A stretch of 64,000 bases of DNA from the NCBI GenBank assembly GCA_021234155.1, contig JAJEKV010000023.1, positions 7,976,009 to 8,040,008 on the forward strand, in the 5' to 3' direction. The translations under genes were made by a program, and so were the position numbers. The notes beneath the pieces are model-generated. The model worked only from the letters and a program-made list of their open reading frames with translations, searched no databases and was not told where the DNA came from. This document shows, one piece after another, positions 23,586 to 33,732 of this stretch. Each line of letters opens with the position of its first letter. Within the stretch, counting starts at the first letter, position 1. Source of the stretch: Isoetes taiwanensis (Eukaryota > Streptophyta > Lycopodiopsida > Isoetales > Isoetaceae).

Positions 23586-24072
23586 CAAATAAGGAAATCA
23601 TATCAGCCAATATGAGCAGGGCATACAAAAATGAACCGCTTTTTAGATCAAGCAAACAGGATAATCAAGAAACGACAAAGCCAGGCGTGCCAATTCGCAC
23701 CTGGCATGTATTCATGCTGATAATTCGCAGATGAATATACGCCAAGCGTGAATTGGCAATGTACTGCCTGATTCAGCTGGCAATTCGCGCCTGGCGCGAA
23801 TTGGCTGCATGTCTGGCGTGTACTCAGCTGGCATGGCGTGAATTGGCTGCATGAATACATGCCAGAAGTGATTTGATCAGGCAGTACATTGTCAATTCGC
23901 GTCTGGCGTGTATTCATCCGCGAATTGTCAGCATGGATACACGCCCGGCGCGAATTGGCATGCCTGGACACACGCTGGACCTAGTCTACTACTGTTATTC
24001 TTACTTGATATATCTAACTAAAGGCCACCTAATATACTAACGTTTTATAAAGAAAGACTTCGCCCATTTCGT
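23586..24072 (-). repeat. Intron region packed with palindromic 21-mers
   Basis: At least six 21-bp palindromes sit here: 23692-23712, 23734-23754, 23782-23802, 23854-23874, 23894-23914 and 23936-23956, plus half copies near 23681, 23808 and 23831. The ideal half-site is AATTCGCGCC followed by one A/T and its reverse complement. A larger inverted repeat overlies them: GAATTGGCAATGTACTGCCTG at about 23750-23770 pairs with CAGGCAGTACATTGTCAATTC near 23879. The block separates the two exons and has no ORF of its own. Confidence 0.85.
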
Positions 24073-24322
24073 TTAATGTTGCACTAATCTCTGCCAGGTT
24101 CCTACATCAACATACCACTCCGCACTGTCATCCATCTTCTCTTCGGGGCATCGAGGATCTGTGTCGGCTCTGATAATGGATCCGCTATCATCCATCGATA
24201 ATGCATAGGATAATGCATCCTTATTAGGCTTTCCCTTCTTCTGTGAGCTTGAGGCCGCTGGAATATCTTCTGAGCCTCTTGCTTTCTTAGGAGGAGGTGT
24301 AACAATTACCAATCGGTTTTGT
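24073..24322 (-). CDS. Basic/acidic exon with nuclear-localisation-like segment
   Basis: A splice-like acceptor (CTCGTTTGCAG) precedes GKKRQNRLVIVTPPPKKARG, a lysine/arginine-rich stretch resembling a nuclear localisation signal. A serine-lysine linker (AASSSQKKGKPNKDALSYAL) and an acidic end (CPEEKMDDSAEWYVDVG) follow. The 3' border is uncertain; an alternative frame runs AEISATLNEMGEVF. A palindrome copy at 24349-24369 sits in the intron 27-47 bp from the acceptor. I do not recognise the domain. It is probably the N-terminal part of the gene at 21014-24830. Confidence 0.4.
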
Positions 24323-24761
24323 CTCTTCTTCCCTGCAAACGAGGGTGCAATACACGCTTAGCGCGATTTCGAGTGGTCATCAGGCTAAACTATACAGAAT
24401 GGCATACAGTCGCCAATTACAGACACACTCAAAAGGCGTGACAATTACAGAAAGGCCGAACAGTCACTCGAAGGCAGGCCAATTAAACACGGTCATACTA
24501 ATTTACTCACAGGTGGACAAATTATAGACAGAACAGTTAATCACGAGCAGGACAATTTAACACAGGAAGGACATTAATTATGCAAATGCAAATTTAAGCC
24601 ACTGCTATAAAATTAATAGACAGGAGTATGAGCAGCTATAGAAATGATAGACAGGAGTACGAGCAGCTATAGAAATTTAAGTCACTGCTATAGAAATAAT
24701 AGACAGGAGTTTAGGCAGAAGATTTATTGAAAGTAAATACAGAGCAAACACTGCACAATAA

Positions 24762-24830
24762 TCAGAAGCAATGAACAGCTTCTCTCGTAGCTCGGCCTGA
24801 GTTTGGAGCAGCACGACCTTTGGGCGGCAT
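24762..24830 (-). CDS. Putative first exon, MPPKGRAAP...
   Basis: An ATG at 24830 opens a 22-residue basic peptide (MPPKGRAAPNSGRATREAVH). It lies about 115 bp downstream of a TATA-like ATATATATAAG at 24943-24954 on the minus strand, a reasonable 5' leader. The leader contains a short GAACTCCGAGGCGCTCAAG direct repeat. How it splices to the 24322 exon is not clear. Confidence 0.3.
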   Translation of the reverse strand: MPPKGRAAPNSGRATREAVHCF

Positions 24831-24942
24831 CTTCGCGACGATCTTGAGCGCCTCGGAGTTCTTGAGTTCTTGAGCGCCTCGGAGTTCTTGACCGTCTCGG
24901 AGCAAGTCTGCAATCAAAAAGCAAGAAATGACATTCAAAAAC

Positions 24943-25070
24943 TTATATATATTTCCATAAGCCGAGTCGGTCGGCTTTGGATCGACGGGTTTCATTCGGA
25001 TCGACTTTTGATCGACGGTCCGATAGAAGCAAGCGGTTATTTAATACCCGCGGATCGACTTTTAATCGAT
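24943..25070 (-). promoter_or_regulatory. Putative promoter: TATA box plus duplicated upstream element
   Basis: A TATA-like ATATATATAAG (24943-24954, minus) is preceded by two copies of CGGATCGACTTTTGATCGA at about 24998-25020 and 25046-25068 (the second with AATCGA), and a partial third (GGATCGAC) at 24977. The copies are about 48 bp apart and contain TCGAT inverted half-sites, as transcription-factor sites often do. No other gene start lies nearby on the minus strand. Confidence 0.4.
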
Positions 25071-25257
25071 GGTCAGCAATCTTACAATTGCCCCTAATGG
25101 ACGACACGCGATTGTACGAGCATTTAATGGCTCTACGACCGCCGTATTGTGAAATCCCATAATTAGATTTCACTCAGCCGCTAAAAAAGCAGTACAATTA
25201 ACGGATAATTTGAAACTACCACCTAATCTTGCCACCAGCCTTTCTTGCCATTCGAAC

Positions 25258-25527
25258 TCGGAAGAACTGGGAAGAACAGGAAGAACTCGAAAGAACTTGG
25301 AAGAACTGGGAAGAAGCCATGGAGTTCCTCTTGGAAATGATCATGTGAAGATCCTAGTAACCAGTTGTCATTTCAACGACGAAGCATTACCCAGAAGGCA
25401 TCATGATAGAGACATGGTCGGTGAAAGCATCGGAACCTTTGTTGCATGGCCAGTAATTCGCTTAAAGAAGGCGAGTTTCATTTTCTTGGAAGAAATAGAG
25501 GAAGATGCATCAGAAAAAGTAGATTGA
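25258..25527 (+). pseudogene. DUF8039-like transposon-associated fragment
   Basis: After a degenerate (GGAAGAACT)n stretch (25258-25318) the plus strand reads GVPLGNDHVKILVTSCHFND, then LPRRHHDRDMVGESIGTFVA and WPVIRLKK. The closing VGxSIGTFVAWP block resembles the small plant domain (DUF8039-type) found at the end of CACTA/En-Spm-related and similar transposon-linked proteins. No upstream transposase exon is evident, and the reading ends in an acidic tail with a stop at 25527. The assignment rests on the motif only. Confidence 0.4.
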
Positions 25528-25697
25528 GTGTTTATACTAAGATGCTCAAGCTGATTATGTCATATGTATGAAATTAAAACGCTTGCATACCAGACCATTC
25601 ATTCAAAATTTCAAAACTATAAGGCCTGCAGACCAGACCATTCAAGAATTTAAAAAACACTAGACACTCTTTACATTGTTTTAATTACATCTGTGTG

Positions 25698-27115
25698 TTA
25701 TTCATCTATGTGTTGTTCCTCAGTAGTCTCAAATGCTGGCACAATAGTCTCAAATATTGTTGTAACAAGAGAAGATGGCACACAAGAATCTGGCAAATCA
25801 GATGGTGCAGCTATTGGGATATTACCCAAAATGGCTTCGAGGTCTACAACTCTCGTTCTCAGCTGAGCATTCTCCATTTCAAGCCCCTCCAGAGCACGAC
25901 ACAACTCATTGAATAAGCCTATGCTTATAGCCACCCCCGACCACATCTCACCAAGAACGATTAATATGGCAGTAAATATCAAGACATTCACGAAACTATA
26001 AGGTTGGCATAGGCCCTGGCAAGAAATGTCGTTCTGCCACAGGAGGAACTTCAGTTGAATACGCGCCAGGCATATGTTCAGTTGAATACGCGCCAGGCGC
26101 GAATTCATAAATCTGTAAGTTAGAGAGAAAAAACAAATTAGTGATTTCGCGCCACGCGCGAATTCCATTCATTTGTAATTTAAATGCACTACTGGCATCA
26201 GCAGAAGTCTTTTGAAGTGCATTAATAAAATTAGCAGAAGTCTTTGTTGTAAGAGGAAATATTAAGATAAGAAAGCTAGTTACTGTATGCAATTCACGCC
26301 AGGCGTGTATTGGACCACTGTACAATTTAAACATTTTGCACACAAACATATTTCGCGTCTGGCGTGATTTCAGTTGAGCTCTCTCAAAATTAAGAATGAG
26401 CTTCTGAAGAAATTACAGTACTGCTTTAAAGTTAGAGTAGAAACTAAAAAAACATATTACAGCTAGTAAATCCTTGTATTGCCATTGAAATATTTTACAT
26501 ATAAGACCTTTTATTAGAGTTGCCCAGCTCTGTGTTACAAAATTGCAAAAGTTCTAGGCAGTTTAAGGAGATGGCTTGCTCCATTCACAATCATCATTTG
26601 AAGCCTTTTTTGGAGATGCCCAGCTCGCTTTTCTGAACAAAAAACTAAATAGCAAAAACAAGAAAAAAATTCAGCCCTCTACCTCCTCCTCTTCTTCTTC
26701 CTCCTCCTCCTCTTCTTCCTCTGAGCTTTCATCTGCCATCTCTTCAGGGATGGCTTCTGCAACAACTTCATCATCGGAGGAGGAGAAGGCGTCCATTATA
26801 ATCTGCTTCTTCTCTTCCTCCAATTCTTCTCGCCACTCCTCATCTGCTTCCTCCATTTCTTCTGCTTTTTTAACCTCCTTCTCCAGCTCTTCATCTGAAT
26901 CTGCTGGTGTATGGGGGGACTCAGGGCTGCTAGAGCTGGTACTGAGATACTCCTTTCCCGGGCAAAGCTTGCCCTGAATAAATAAGTCCTCGCATTCATC
27001 CGGTCTGTGGTGCGGAAGGCAGCCACAGCGGCATCTGCGGGAGGGGGGAATGGATTTCTTGATCAAATTTTTTATCTCCCTCTTCGCCTCTCTGAGGCGA
27101 GTCCAGCGAGATGGA
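25698..27115 (-). CDS. Two-exon acidic/coiled-coil gene of unknown function
   Basis: Exon A (27115 to about 26680) encodes a basic start, then RRCRCGCLPHHRPDECEDLF with a Cys/His cluster that could bind metal, a serine/proline linker and a very acidic Glu-rich end. A donor-like GAG/GTAGAG lies at its 3' end. Exon B (about 26000-25698) encodes a hydrophobic segment (VLIFTAILIVLGEMWSGVAI), a coiled coil (ALEGLEMENAQLRTRVVDLE) and an acidic C-terminus ending EEQHIDE. The intervening DNA holds five palindrome copies of the kind found in the adjacent gene, and the two genes share 3' flanking sequence. I do not recognise the family. The joining of exons A and B is inferred. Confidence 0.4.
26001..26400 (-). 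repeat. Intron with five palindromic 21-mers
   Basis: Copies at 26058-26078, 26085-26105, 26144-26164, 26291-26311 and 26350-26370 match the consensus half-site AAT(A/T)C(A/G)CGCC and its mirror. The copy at 26085-26105 is nearly perfect. The two leftmost copies are embedded in a short direct repeat that starts TTCAGTTGAATACGCGCC. Confidence 0.85.
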
Positions 27116-28123
27116 GCGGAGGGGATGGGCCGAGTAGCATGGCTCACTATGGTAAGGAAGGAAGGAAGAAAATGCAGGGCGCTAGAAGGAAGAAAGGATG
27201 GGCGGTTGAAGGAATGAAGGGTTTCATGCAAGATATAGTAGTTGCATGCAAGGTTTCGTATAGGCGCAGTTGTAATTATGATTCCATCACATCATACGAA
27301 TTAGCTATCATTACCTCTATTGAATTATTTACGTCCTAGGTTATAATTAATTCTCTATAGAATTACCCACATGTCAGCTATACTTAAAACCTATTTTGTA
27401 ATTAATTTTGTATAATTACCTAGACCTCAGCTATACTTACAACCAACTTTGGCCTATCTAGAATTACGACCTATACTTACCTCTTTAGTACTACTAACAT
27501 ACACCATATGTTATCATTAATTTTGCATAATTACCTACACCCAAGATATACTTACAACCTATTTTTGGCTGCACTTACAACATATATTTGCCCATTTAAT
27601 GGTTTTTTTTTGTATTTTTTGAAATTCCCTTTAATCTATTCTCATAGTTAATTTGTCCTTTTTTCGAACTAATATTAAGACATTTAACTTTATATAGGTG
27701 AAGCGTGTGGATCTTAAAAAGGGTAAAAATGTAATACCTATCCCCCCCCAATATGTATCAACATTGTTACCACATGTTCTTATCACATTGTTACCCCGGT
27801 GTGGACCACCCAAAGGGTGTTGAGGCTGAGACTACTAAGCAAATTATCCTCTATAGTAGGTTGGATTGGAAGAATAAGAAGGTGAAAATGAAGCACCAAT
27901 GCAATAAGAAGCTAGTAGGCGAAGGAACTATCATATAGCTGATCCTATCCAAGCTGTCAATGATGAAAGGTTAGGAGAGGATAAAGTGGGTGTGGCCATA
28001 ACAAGTTTAGAAAAAAAAAGGAAGGAAAAAAGGTCAAATCACCAGGATTGCACTGCTTGTATTAAACAATTGGAGGTTCCATGCATCATGCCATGGCCTA
28101 TAGCCTGCATTGAGTTTATATGA
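27116..28123. repeat. AT-rich spacer with degenerate 58-bp tandem repeats
   Basis: From about 27300 to 27580 a degenerate unit of about 58 bp, with TTTTGTATAATTACCTA, CAGCTATACTTACAACC and TATTTTTGGC blocks, repeats four or more times. The rest is AT-rich with no supported gene. A small plus-strand ORF at 27753-27938 has no motif but may be decayed upstream sequence of the DUF7869-like gene. Confidence 0.55.
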
Positions 28124-30613
28124 GAATTCCTTTTACCAGAGCCAGAGGTTGTGAATGACACTGATTTTCTTAATGCACCTCCAATAGCTGCCAGGACCAC
28201 ATTTTCAGAGAAGAGGGCACACTCAGTGGTGAAACATTATCCTAGCAAGAGGTCCAAGTCAAGTAGTGATTGTTCACGTGAAGCTCTGACTAAGGTAAGG
28301 GGAATGGAATTTTGTTGGGCTAATTGTGTTCAGAAGTTTGAAATTGATGAATTGGTGGAAGCAAGAGCCACCTTCCAAGAGTATACTTATGATGAGAGGA
28401 GGACTTACATGTACTCCATTCATGAGCTTGCACTTCAAGATGAAAAAAATCCAAAGAAAAAAAAATACCCACTGCTAGGGGCATGGATATGTAAAGTTGC
28501 ATGGATACATATTCATGGCATTCCATATTTATCTTGGCAAAATTGGCAAGCAAGTCATGCAAAGGGGAGCAAAATTGCATTACATGGAAATAATGGCATG
28601 TTGGGGCCAAATTCTAGGATCCTGGCTACTAGGGAGGTTTTTGAAAAATATGTTGAATTCAATGCTGAGAATATGCCATATAAAAGTAGGAAAGATCAAT
28701 AGGAAAAAATAGTTGTCGAGAAGAGATTGCCATCCCATTGTACCCATAAGAGCATATTGGAGGAAGTGAATGCTTTGCTTCGAGAACTACAGGTACCTGC
28801 AATATCTCAACTCAGCTTCAGTAGACTATGGAGCAAGCACTTCAAGCAAGTCACTATAGACACTTCGAACAACTTTGCAAAGTGCAACTTGTGTGCTAAG
28901 TTGAAAGAGATTCTGGATAAGATCACGTAATCAAGCCAAAGGGCTAAGATAGGGGAGCAAATGAAAGACCACATGACAGACCAACTATCATGTAGATCCA
29001 CTTATTGGATGTGGAGAACATTATCATGTTTGGAACCCAATAACTATGTTTGTATTATACATGACAAGATGGATCAATCGAAGACTTGTTTGCCACAGTA
29101 TAGTTACATACCCAAACAAATCAATAGAGCTTATCCTTTGCAAGTCTCTCTGACAGGTGCAATAGTGCATGGCTTAGTGCCAATTTATTATGGCCATTTT
29201 AGTTTGCAATTGTGGAGTGATGGTCCTGATTTTCATATTGGAAGTGTGATGAGGTGCTTGAGGAACTATGAGAGTGGTGACCTCCACAACCCTGGAGGTG
29301 GTAGCCAACCACTCTTCAGTGCATTGTTGGATAGAAAGCCTAATAATTTAGAGAAGTTTACTAAGGCAAGGTTTAGGAAGTCAGGTGCTTCTGAACATGT
29401 TGGAGCCTCAAGTTCACGTCCCCAACCTCGAGATCTACCACCAAAGTTCCTCCTCCAACTTGACAATTGTGCTGGACAGAATAAAAACAGGTATATGTTC
29501 TCATTCCTATCTTATTTAACAGCTGTGGGTGTTTTTGAAAGAGTGAATTTAGGGTTCTTAATGCCTGAAGATACTCATGAGGATGTGGATGCATTGTTTG
29601 GGAAGTATAGTGCGCAGTTGAAAGCTCAAACTGTAACCAATCTTCCTAGACTAATGGAAGTTCTTAGTGAATGCATTTCACCTTCTCCTATAGGGTTGAT
29701 CATACAAGAGGTGCCTGATTGGAAGAATTTTATTGAAGGTTATGCTCTTGATATGGAAGGTCAATCTAGACCTCTTCAGTACACTTTCTGGGTCATGGGA
29801 AATAAGCCAATAATGCGATGGAAGATGAGACCTTCAGATGATAAATGGTGGCATGAAGATGAAAATGGTAAACCTAAGATTCCAAGGGGTCAACCAAACG
29901 CTCTTAAGCCTTTTGCAGAGGTGGATTCATTGCAAAGCACATTGGACGGCATTGCTGAATACATCAAGTATTGGAAAAATAACCCCGATGATACCAACCT
30001 TGCATTGATAGATTATTGGACACAGGTACATGGATTATTGGGACAAGTAGACACATCCTCTGATGAACTGAAAGATGGATGGCTACCTAAGACTAGGTGG
30101 AGAGACTTGATAACACCTGAGGAAGTTGATGATGTGGTTAGTAGTATTCGCAAGTCGATGGCTCCTCCAGCTGCTGAAAAACACTATGTTGATCCTAGGA
30201 AAGGAAGGCTGAAATATCTCGGGCTGGAGGATTATGATCCCAAAGATGATTTGCTTTGCCATCAATTTGCACTTATAGTACCAGAGCGCAAAGAGATATA
30301 CCCTGTGTGGATGGGTTACACCATCTCAACTGTTCGCAAAGAAGTGGGTGACCGCAATGTGAACAAAGTTCGTGTGGAGTGGTGGTGTCCAGTGCACCAG
30401 TTAAATGCAGTGGCAGAGGAAGAAAGGTATAGAGACTGTTAGACAAAGAGATGGAAGAGAAACCCTATTGAAGGGGATGATTGGGTTGAGTTAGATACTA
30501 TTTTGTTTTCATGGACCCCAAAGGTCATCCCAGGCAAGACTGGTAGGGTTACAATACCTGTGGAAGTGAGGAAGAAAGCTATGATATCTCTAGGGGTGAC
30601 TTCTGAGAAGTAA
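28124..30613 (+). pseudogene. DUF7869-like transposon protein, three premature stops
   Basis: One frame stays open for 830 codons except for TAG at 28700, TAA at 28928 and TAG at 30440, with a final TAA at 30611. Conserved-looking blocks are FAKCNLCAKLKEI (28870s), YVCIIHDKMDQSKTCLPQY (29050s), FLLQLDNCAGQNKNRYMFSF (29450s) and LGFLMPEDTHEDVDALFGKY (29560s). The Asp/Asn and HEDVD blocks are hallmarks of the DUF7869 family, widespread proteins thought to derive from transposons with an RNase H-like fold. The C-terminus has KVRVEWWCPV. A TGA at 28121 closes the frame upstream, so the N-terminus is missing or lies in another exon. No frameshift is present, so the copy is young or only lightly decayed. 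Confidence 0.7.
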
Positions 30614-30889
30614 TTGGCAATATGTAACTCGACATGCATATGTAAAATATTTTCAATTTTTAATGCAATCATGTTGTGCTGTTATAAAAAAAAAAGTCAC
30701 ATTCTCGATGCAAATTTACTAACCCGGGAAAAAGTTGCAGTGTCAAAATGGTCCAAAATCCTGACGTAAATCCAATTTAAATGAATGATGGTTAGTACAC
30801 AATTTTGCTTTGGAATTATTCCAATGTTAGACCTCCATGGCCAATATAATTATAGAATAAATCAATTAGGGAGAAATGCATACTGCCTT
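30614..30889. other. 3' flank of DUF7869-like gene
   Basis: Short AT-rich spacer with no gene. No terminal inverted repeat matching the 27.2-28.1 kb side was recognised. Confidence 0.4.
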
Positions 30890-31315
30890 TGACCTATGCT
30901 TCTTTGAAGAAGTTGAATTCTAAGGGCAATGATCTTAGCACATAATTTATAAGTTTAGTAAGAGATAATGGTCTCCATTCTGAGAAAGTATTAGGATTGT
31001 CAACTTTGGGAAGTAGACCAATGAAACCCTCTGAGATAGAAGCGTGGAGGTGATTAGCAATCCAAGAACCATGCACTATAGATACAAGATCATTTTTAAA
31101 GATATCCCAAAAGTGAAGGTAAAACTCACATGGAAAACCATCTAAACCTGGAGATTTTCCCCTGTTAAAGCTCTTTAGAACACTAAAAATCTCATTTTCT
31201 GTTGGAATGTTCACAAATGAATCATTCATAGATTCCGCAGAGGTAGGTAAGGTACTATCAAGAAGAGAGATAAACTTATCTCCTTGAATATTGTCACTCA
31301 GGGTTACAAAACTAT
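30890..31315 (-). mobile_element. Old L1-type LINE, RT part (3' of Helitron H1)
   Basis: The minus strand reads SFVTLSDNIQGDKFISLLDS, then IPTENEIFSVLKSFNRGKSP and GLDGFPCEFYLHFWDIF, GFIGLLPKVDNPNTFSEWRP and LSLTKLINYV. These are the start of an L1 RT domain in correct order. Homology ends near 30890, before the RT catalytic core, so the copy is 3' truncated. Its upstream part is at 41983-42905, across Helitron H1. Confidence 0.8.
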
Positions 31316-31670
31316 CTATATATAATACTAATGGAGTTTTAAGATAATCTGTGCGCGATCTTGGCCATTGAATTTTTTAATTGTTCTCATCCGTTGATTT
31401 TGGCAGTTTTGTTTGATGTGAAGGTTATGGCTCTCTTCTTCCCGCAAATTAGCGCTTCTTCCCTTTCCAGTTATGAATGCCGGAATGGGTTCTTGGGTCT
31501 GAGCAGGAACGTTCTTGGGTGGTTAAATAATTAACTTTTGCAAAGAACGAACTCCTTTTATCTTCATTCTGGCGTCCGACGAGCAGTTTGGAGGTTGATT
31601 ACACTTTTCTTAGATGTTTTTCCCCATTTCCTTTCTTCCTAAAACTCTAAGCCATTCCGGAGGACGGCAT

Positions 31671-31780
31671 GGCCCCTTTGTTTGCCGCCTTCTTCAACAG
31701 CTTCTTTCTGGCAGCCTCAAAATCCCTCAGCCACTGCAAGATTGCTGGATACATCGGCCTTTGCAAGAAGGCTGTTATAA
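31671..31780 (+). pseudogene. Exon-like fragment inside Helitron H1
   Basis: ATG at about 31671 opens MAPLFAAFFNSFFLAASKSL and SHCKIAGYIGLCKKAVIR, ending at a donor-like AAG/GTAAAT. The composition looks coding but I recognise no family. Captured first exons are common in plant Helitrons; here this is only a suggestion. Confidence 0.25.
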
Positions 31781-32950
31781 GGTAAATGTCAATAGGGATC
31801 TACAGACAACTACTTAACAAGCAGAGAAAGATGTAAGCTTCATTTGATGATTAAAGCTGCATGTTTGCCCTAATTTCGTTTTGAGTAGGCTCTCCTTGCT
31901 ATGCCCGATGTTTTTCATTCTTGAGTCGTCTGCATTCAATAAGCAAGCAAAAGATGCAACCAGAGAGGAGGCGACCTGCATATCCTATCTGGACGAAATT
32001 TGACAATGGATGCACAGTTTAATGAGTTGCACGGTAAGATGATTTGCTTGGAAGGTTTCATTTAGAACTGTGCCAAGGCTGCGTCTACCATCATGTTTTA
32101 TTATGACAGAGCTCATTTTGGGTCCGAGGTACCCGACTTTGCTCAAAGAAATTCACGAAAGGAGCTCCTTGCAGCAAATAAAACCATATCTTGAGTAAAA
32201 GGTACATTTCTTTAACCAAAGGATCTGTTTTTTGGAATGAGTTGATAATTAGAAAGTCAAAGACACTTAAAAACTATGAATAATCGTTTATTGTAAACTG
32301 TTTGATATGATCACAGGGCATGATGAATAACTATTGTGGTAAAGCTTCAGAGCAGTGAGCTTCAGAGCAATGAACTGGCAGATCCCCATCATGTACCTGA
32401 GTGCAACAGATCGTAGTATTATTGCTTTCCCATATTGTGGTCATTCGAATTGGATCTATGGCAATTATGTTGGGGGAAAAAAGGTGCGGCCATACCTGTC
32501 AACTGTTGTAAGCACTAGCAATTGAAATTTTAGAGTTACCTAGAATTCTGGGGCAAATGTTTCATAGTTTTATTAAGGAGAAGCTCTGCTTATCCATTTG
32601 AAATAAACACTAAGTTTAACTGAATGTGGAAGCCAATCTCGAAATTGTAAACCTTCCTAATGGATATTATAAACCAGTCGATCCTACAGGAGATAGTAAA
32701 CAAGGCTAGATCATGTTTCTAATAGTTTGCTTCAAAGGTATATTGCAAGATAAAAAAAGCTTTGAATTTTCTCATTTTGTTATCTGGATTGGTGAATTTT
32801 CCTACTAATACATCTTAAAGATATGCTCATAAAGCGTCTGTTAAGGGCATGTATATATTTGGAGATATAATACACCATTTTGTGCCAGACTTTTTAATTG
32901 CTTTGATATCACTTGCATATTGGGTCTAGGTACCTGTGTTCACGTATGGG

Positions 32951-33060
32951 TGCCAGTTTTCATGTTGATTCATAGTGCTGGTGTTGTTCATGTCATTTCA
33001 ATATGTGCCAGTTTTCATGTTGATTCATAGTGCTGGTGTTGTTCATGTCATTTCAATATG
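32951..33060. repeat. Perfect 55-bp tandem duplication
   Basis: A 55-bp unit starting TGCCAGTTTTCATGTTGATT and ending CATTTCAATATG occurs twice without differences (32951-33005 and 33006-33060), inside Helitron H1. Confidence 0.95.
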
Positions 33061-33225
33061 TGATGATGCTAATGTTGTTAAGTATTATACCTTGCAGTTG
33101 ATTTTAGGCGTTATTATTGCTACTAGCGTCCTCAGCAACCAGGCTCCTAAGGCCAATACATCATAACTTGCTATCTTGCTGCTTGAATATAGTGCTAGAA
33201 TATAGCAGCACTTGCTCCATGGTAT

Positions 33226-33241
33226 TCAAGTTACTTGTCTC
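33226..33241. repeat. Target-site duplication of nested L1, left copy
   Basis: TCAAGTTACTTGTCTC at 33226-33241 is identical to 40184-40199. It abuts the 12-base T run that is the L1 poly(A) tail on the minus strand. Confidence 0.95.
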
Positions 33242-33732
33242 TTTTTTTTTTTTATTGAAGGCATCTATTTATATTAAGTATAGGTTAAATATACAAAAAG
33301 ACTTTTTTCAAGGGAAGTGTAACCCTATATCAGTTTTAGAAACTTTTAGAGAATTAAGTATCTGAAAAAGCATAGTCTCTTTTTTTTTGAACAGTAACAG
33401 ATAGAAACTAGTGAATTCCTTTGAGGTGCAGGTTTGTCCTTTTCCTTGCTTTCCCCTTCATGATCAGATGGAAGGTGCAATAGGTGCATCTACAGTTGCC
33501 CGCCTTGGCCATGTTAAACCTTCCTTTGGCATCTTTGGCCTCGCATATCAGATCTCTTCGAATGTTGTAATTTTGGTCACAGCAGCAACCACAAAAGCAT
33601 ATGGCTTCGAGATGTGCAGAGGTATCAACTGGGCCGAAGAATTTGATCCATTCCTTTTCATGCTCGGCTTTGTTCCTTTTCCATTTGAGCCTCCTAGTCA
33701 ACAGGAACAGAGTATCTGCAGCAATAAACGAC

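Larger units (their letters stand above)
21014..24830 (-). pseudogene. Broken split gene: methyltransferase-like region plus FCP1/HAD-like domain
   Basis: I read this as one minus-strand gene of several exons: a short 5' exon (24830-24762), a basic exon (24322-24073), a long exon (23585-21682), an FCP1-like exon (21593-21218) and a possible last piece (21151-21014). It is damaged in the long exon by a 1-base shift in a 7-base homopolymer at 23409-23415, a TAG at 22805-22807 and a frame change near 22100, with another stop near 21217. Introns carry the 21-bp palindrome described in the repeat entries. The exon chain is inferred from motif continuity and splice-like borders. A separate gene for the C-terminal part cannot be excluded. 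Confidence 0.5.

Noticed and set aside
26576-26977. Serine-rich plus-strand ORF
   Set aside because: It is the antisense of the acidic Glu-rich exon at 26671-27115; GAG/GAA runs read backwards give serine runs.
28700-30442. Premature stops removed by U-to-C RNA editing as in fern organelles
   Set aside because: That editing acts on organellar transcripts; this is a nuclear transposon gene.
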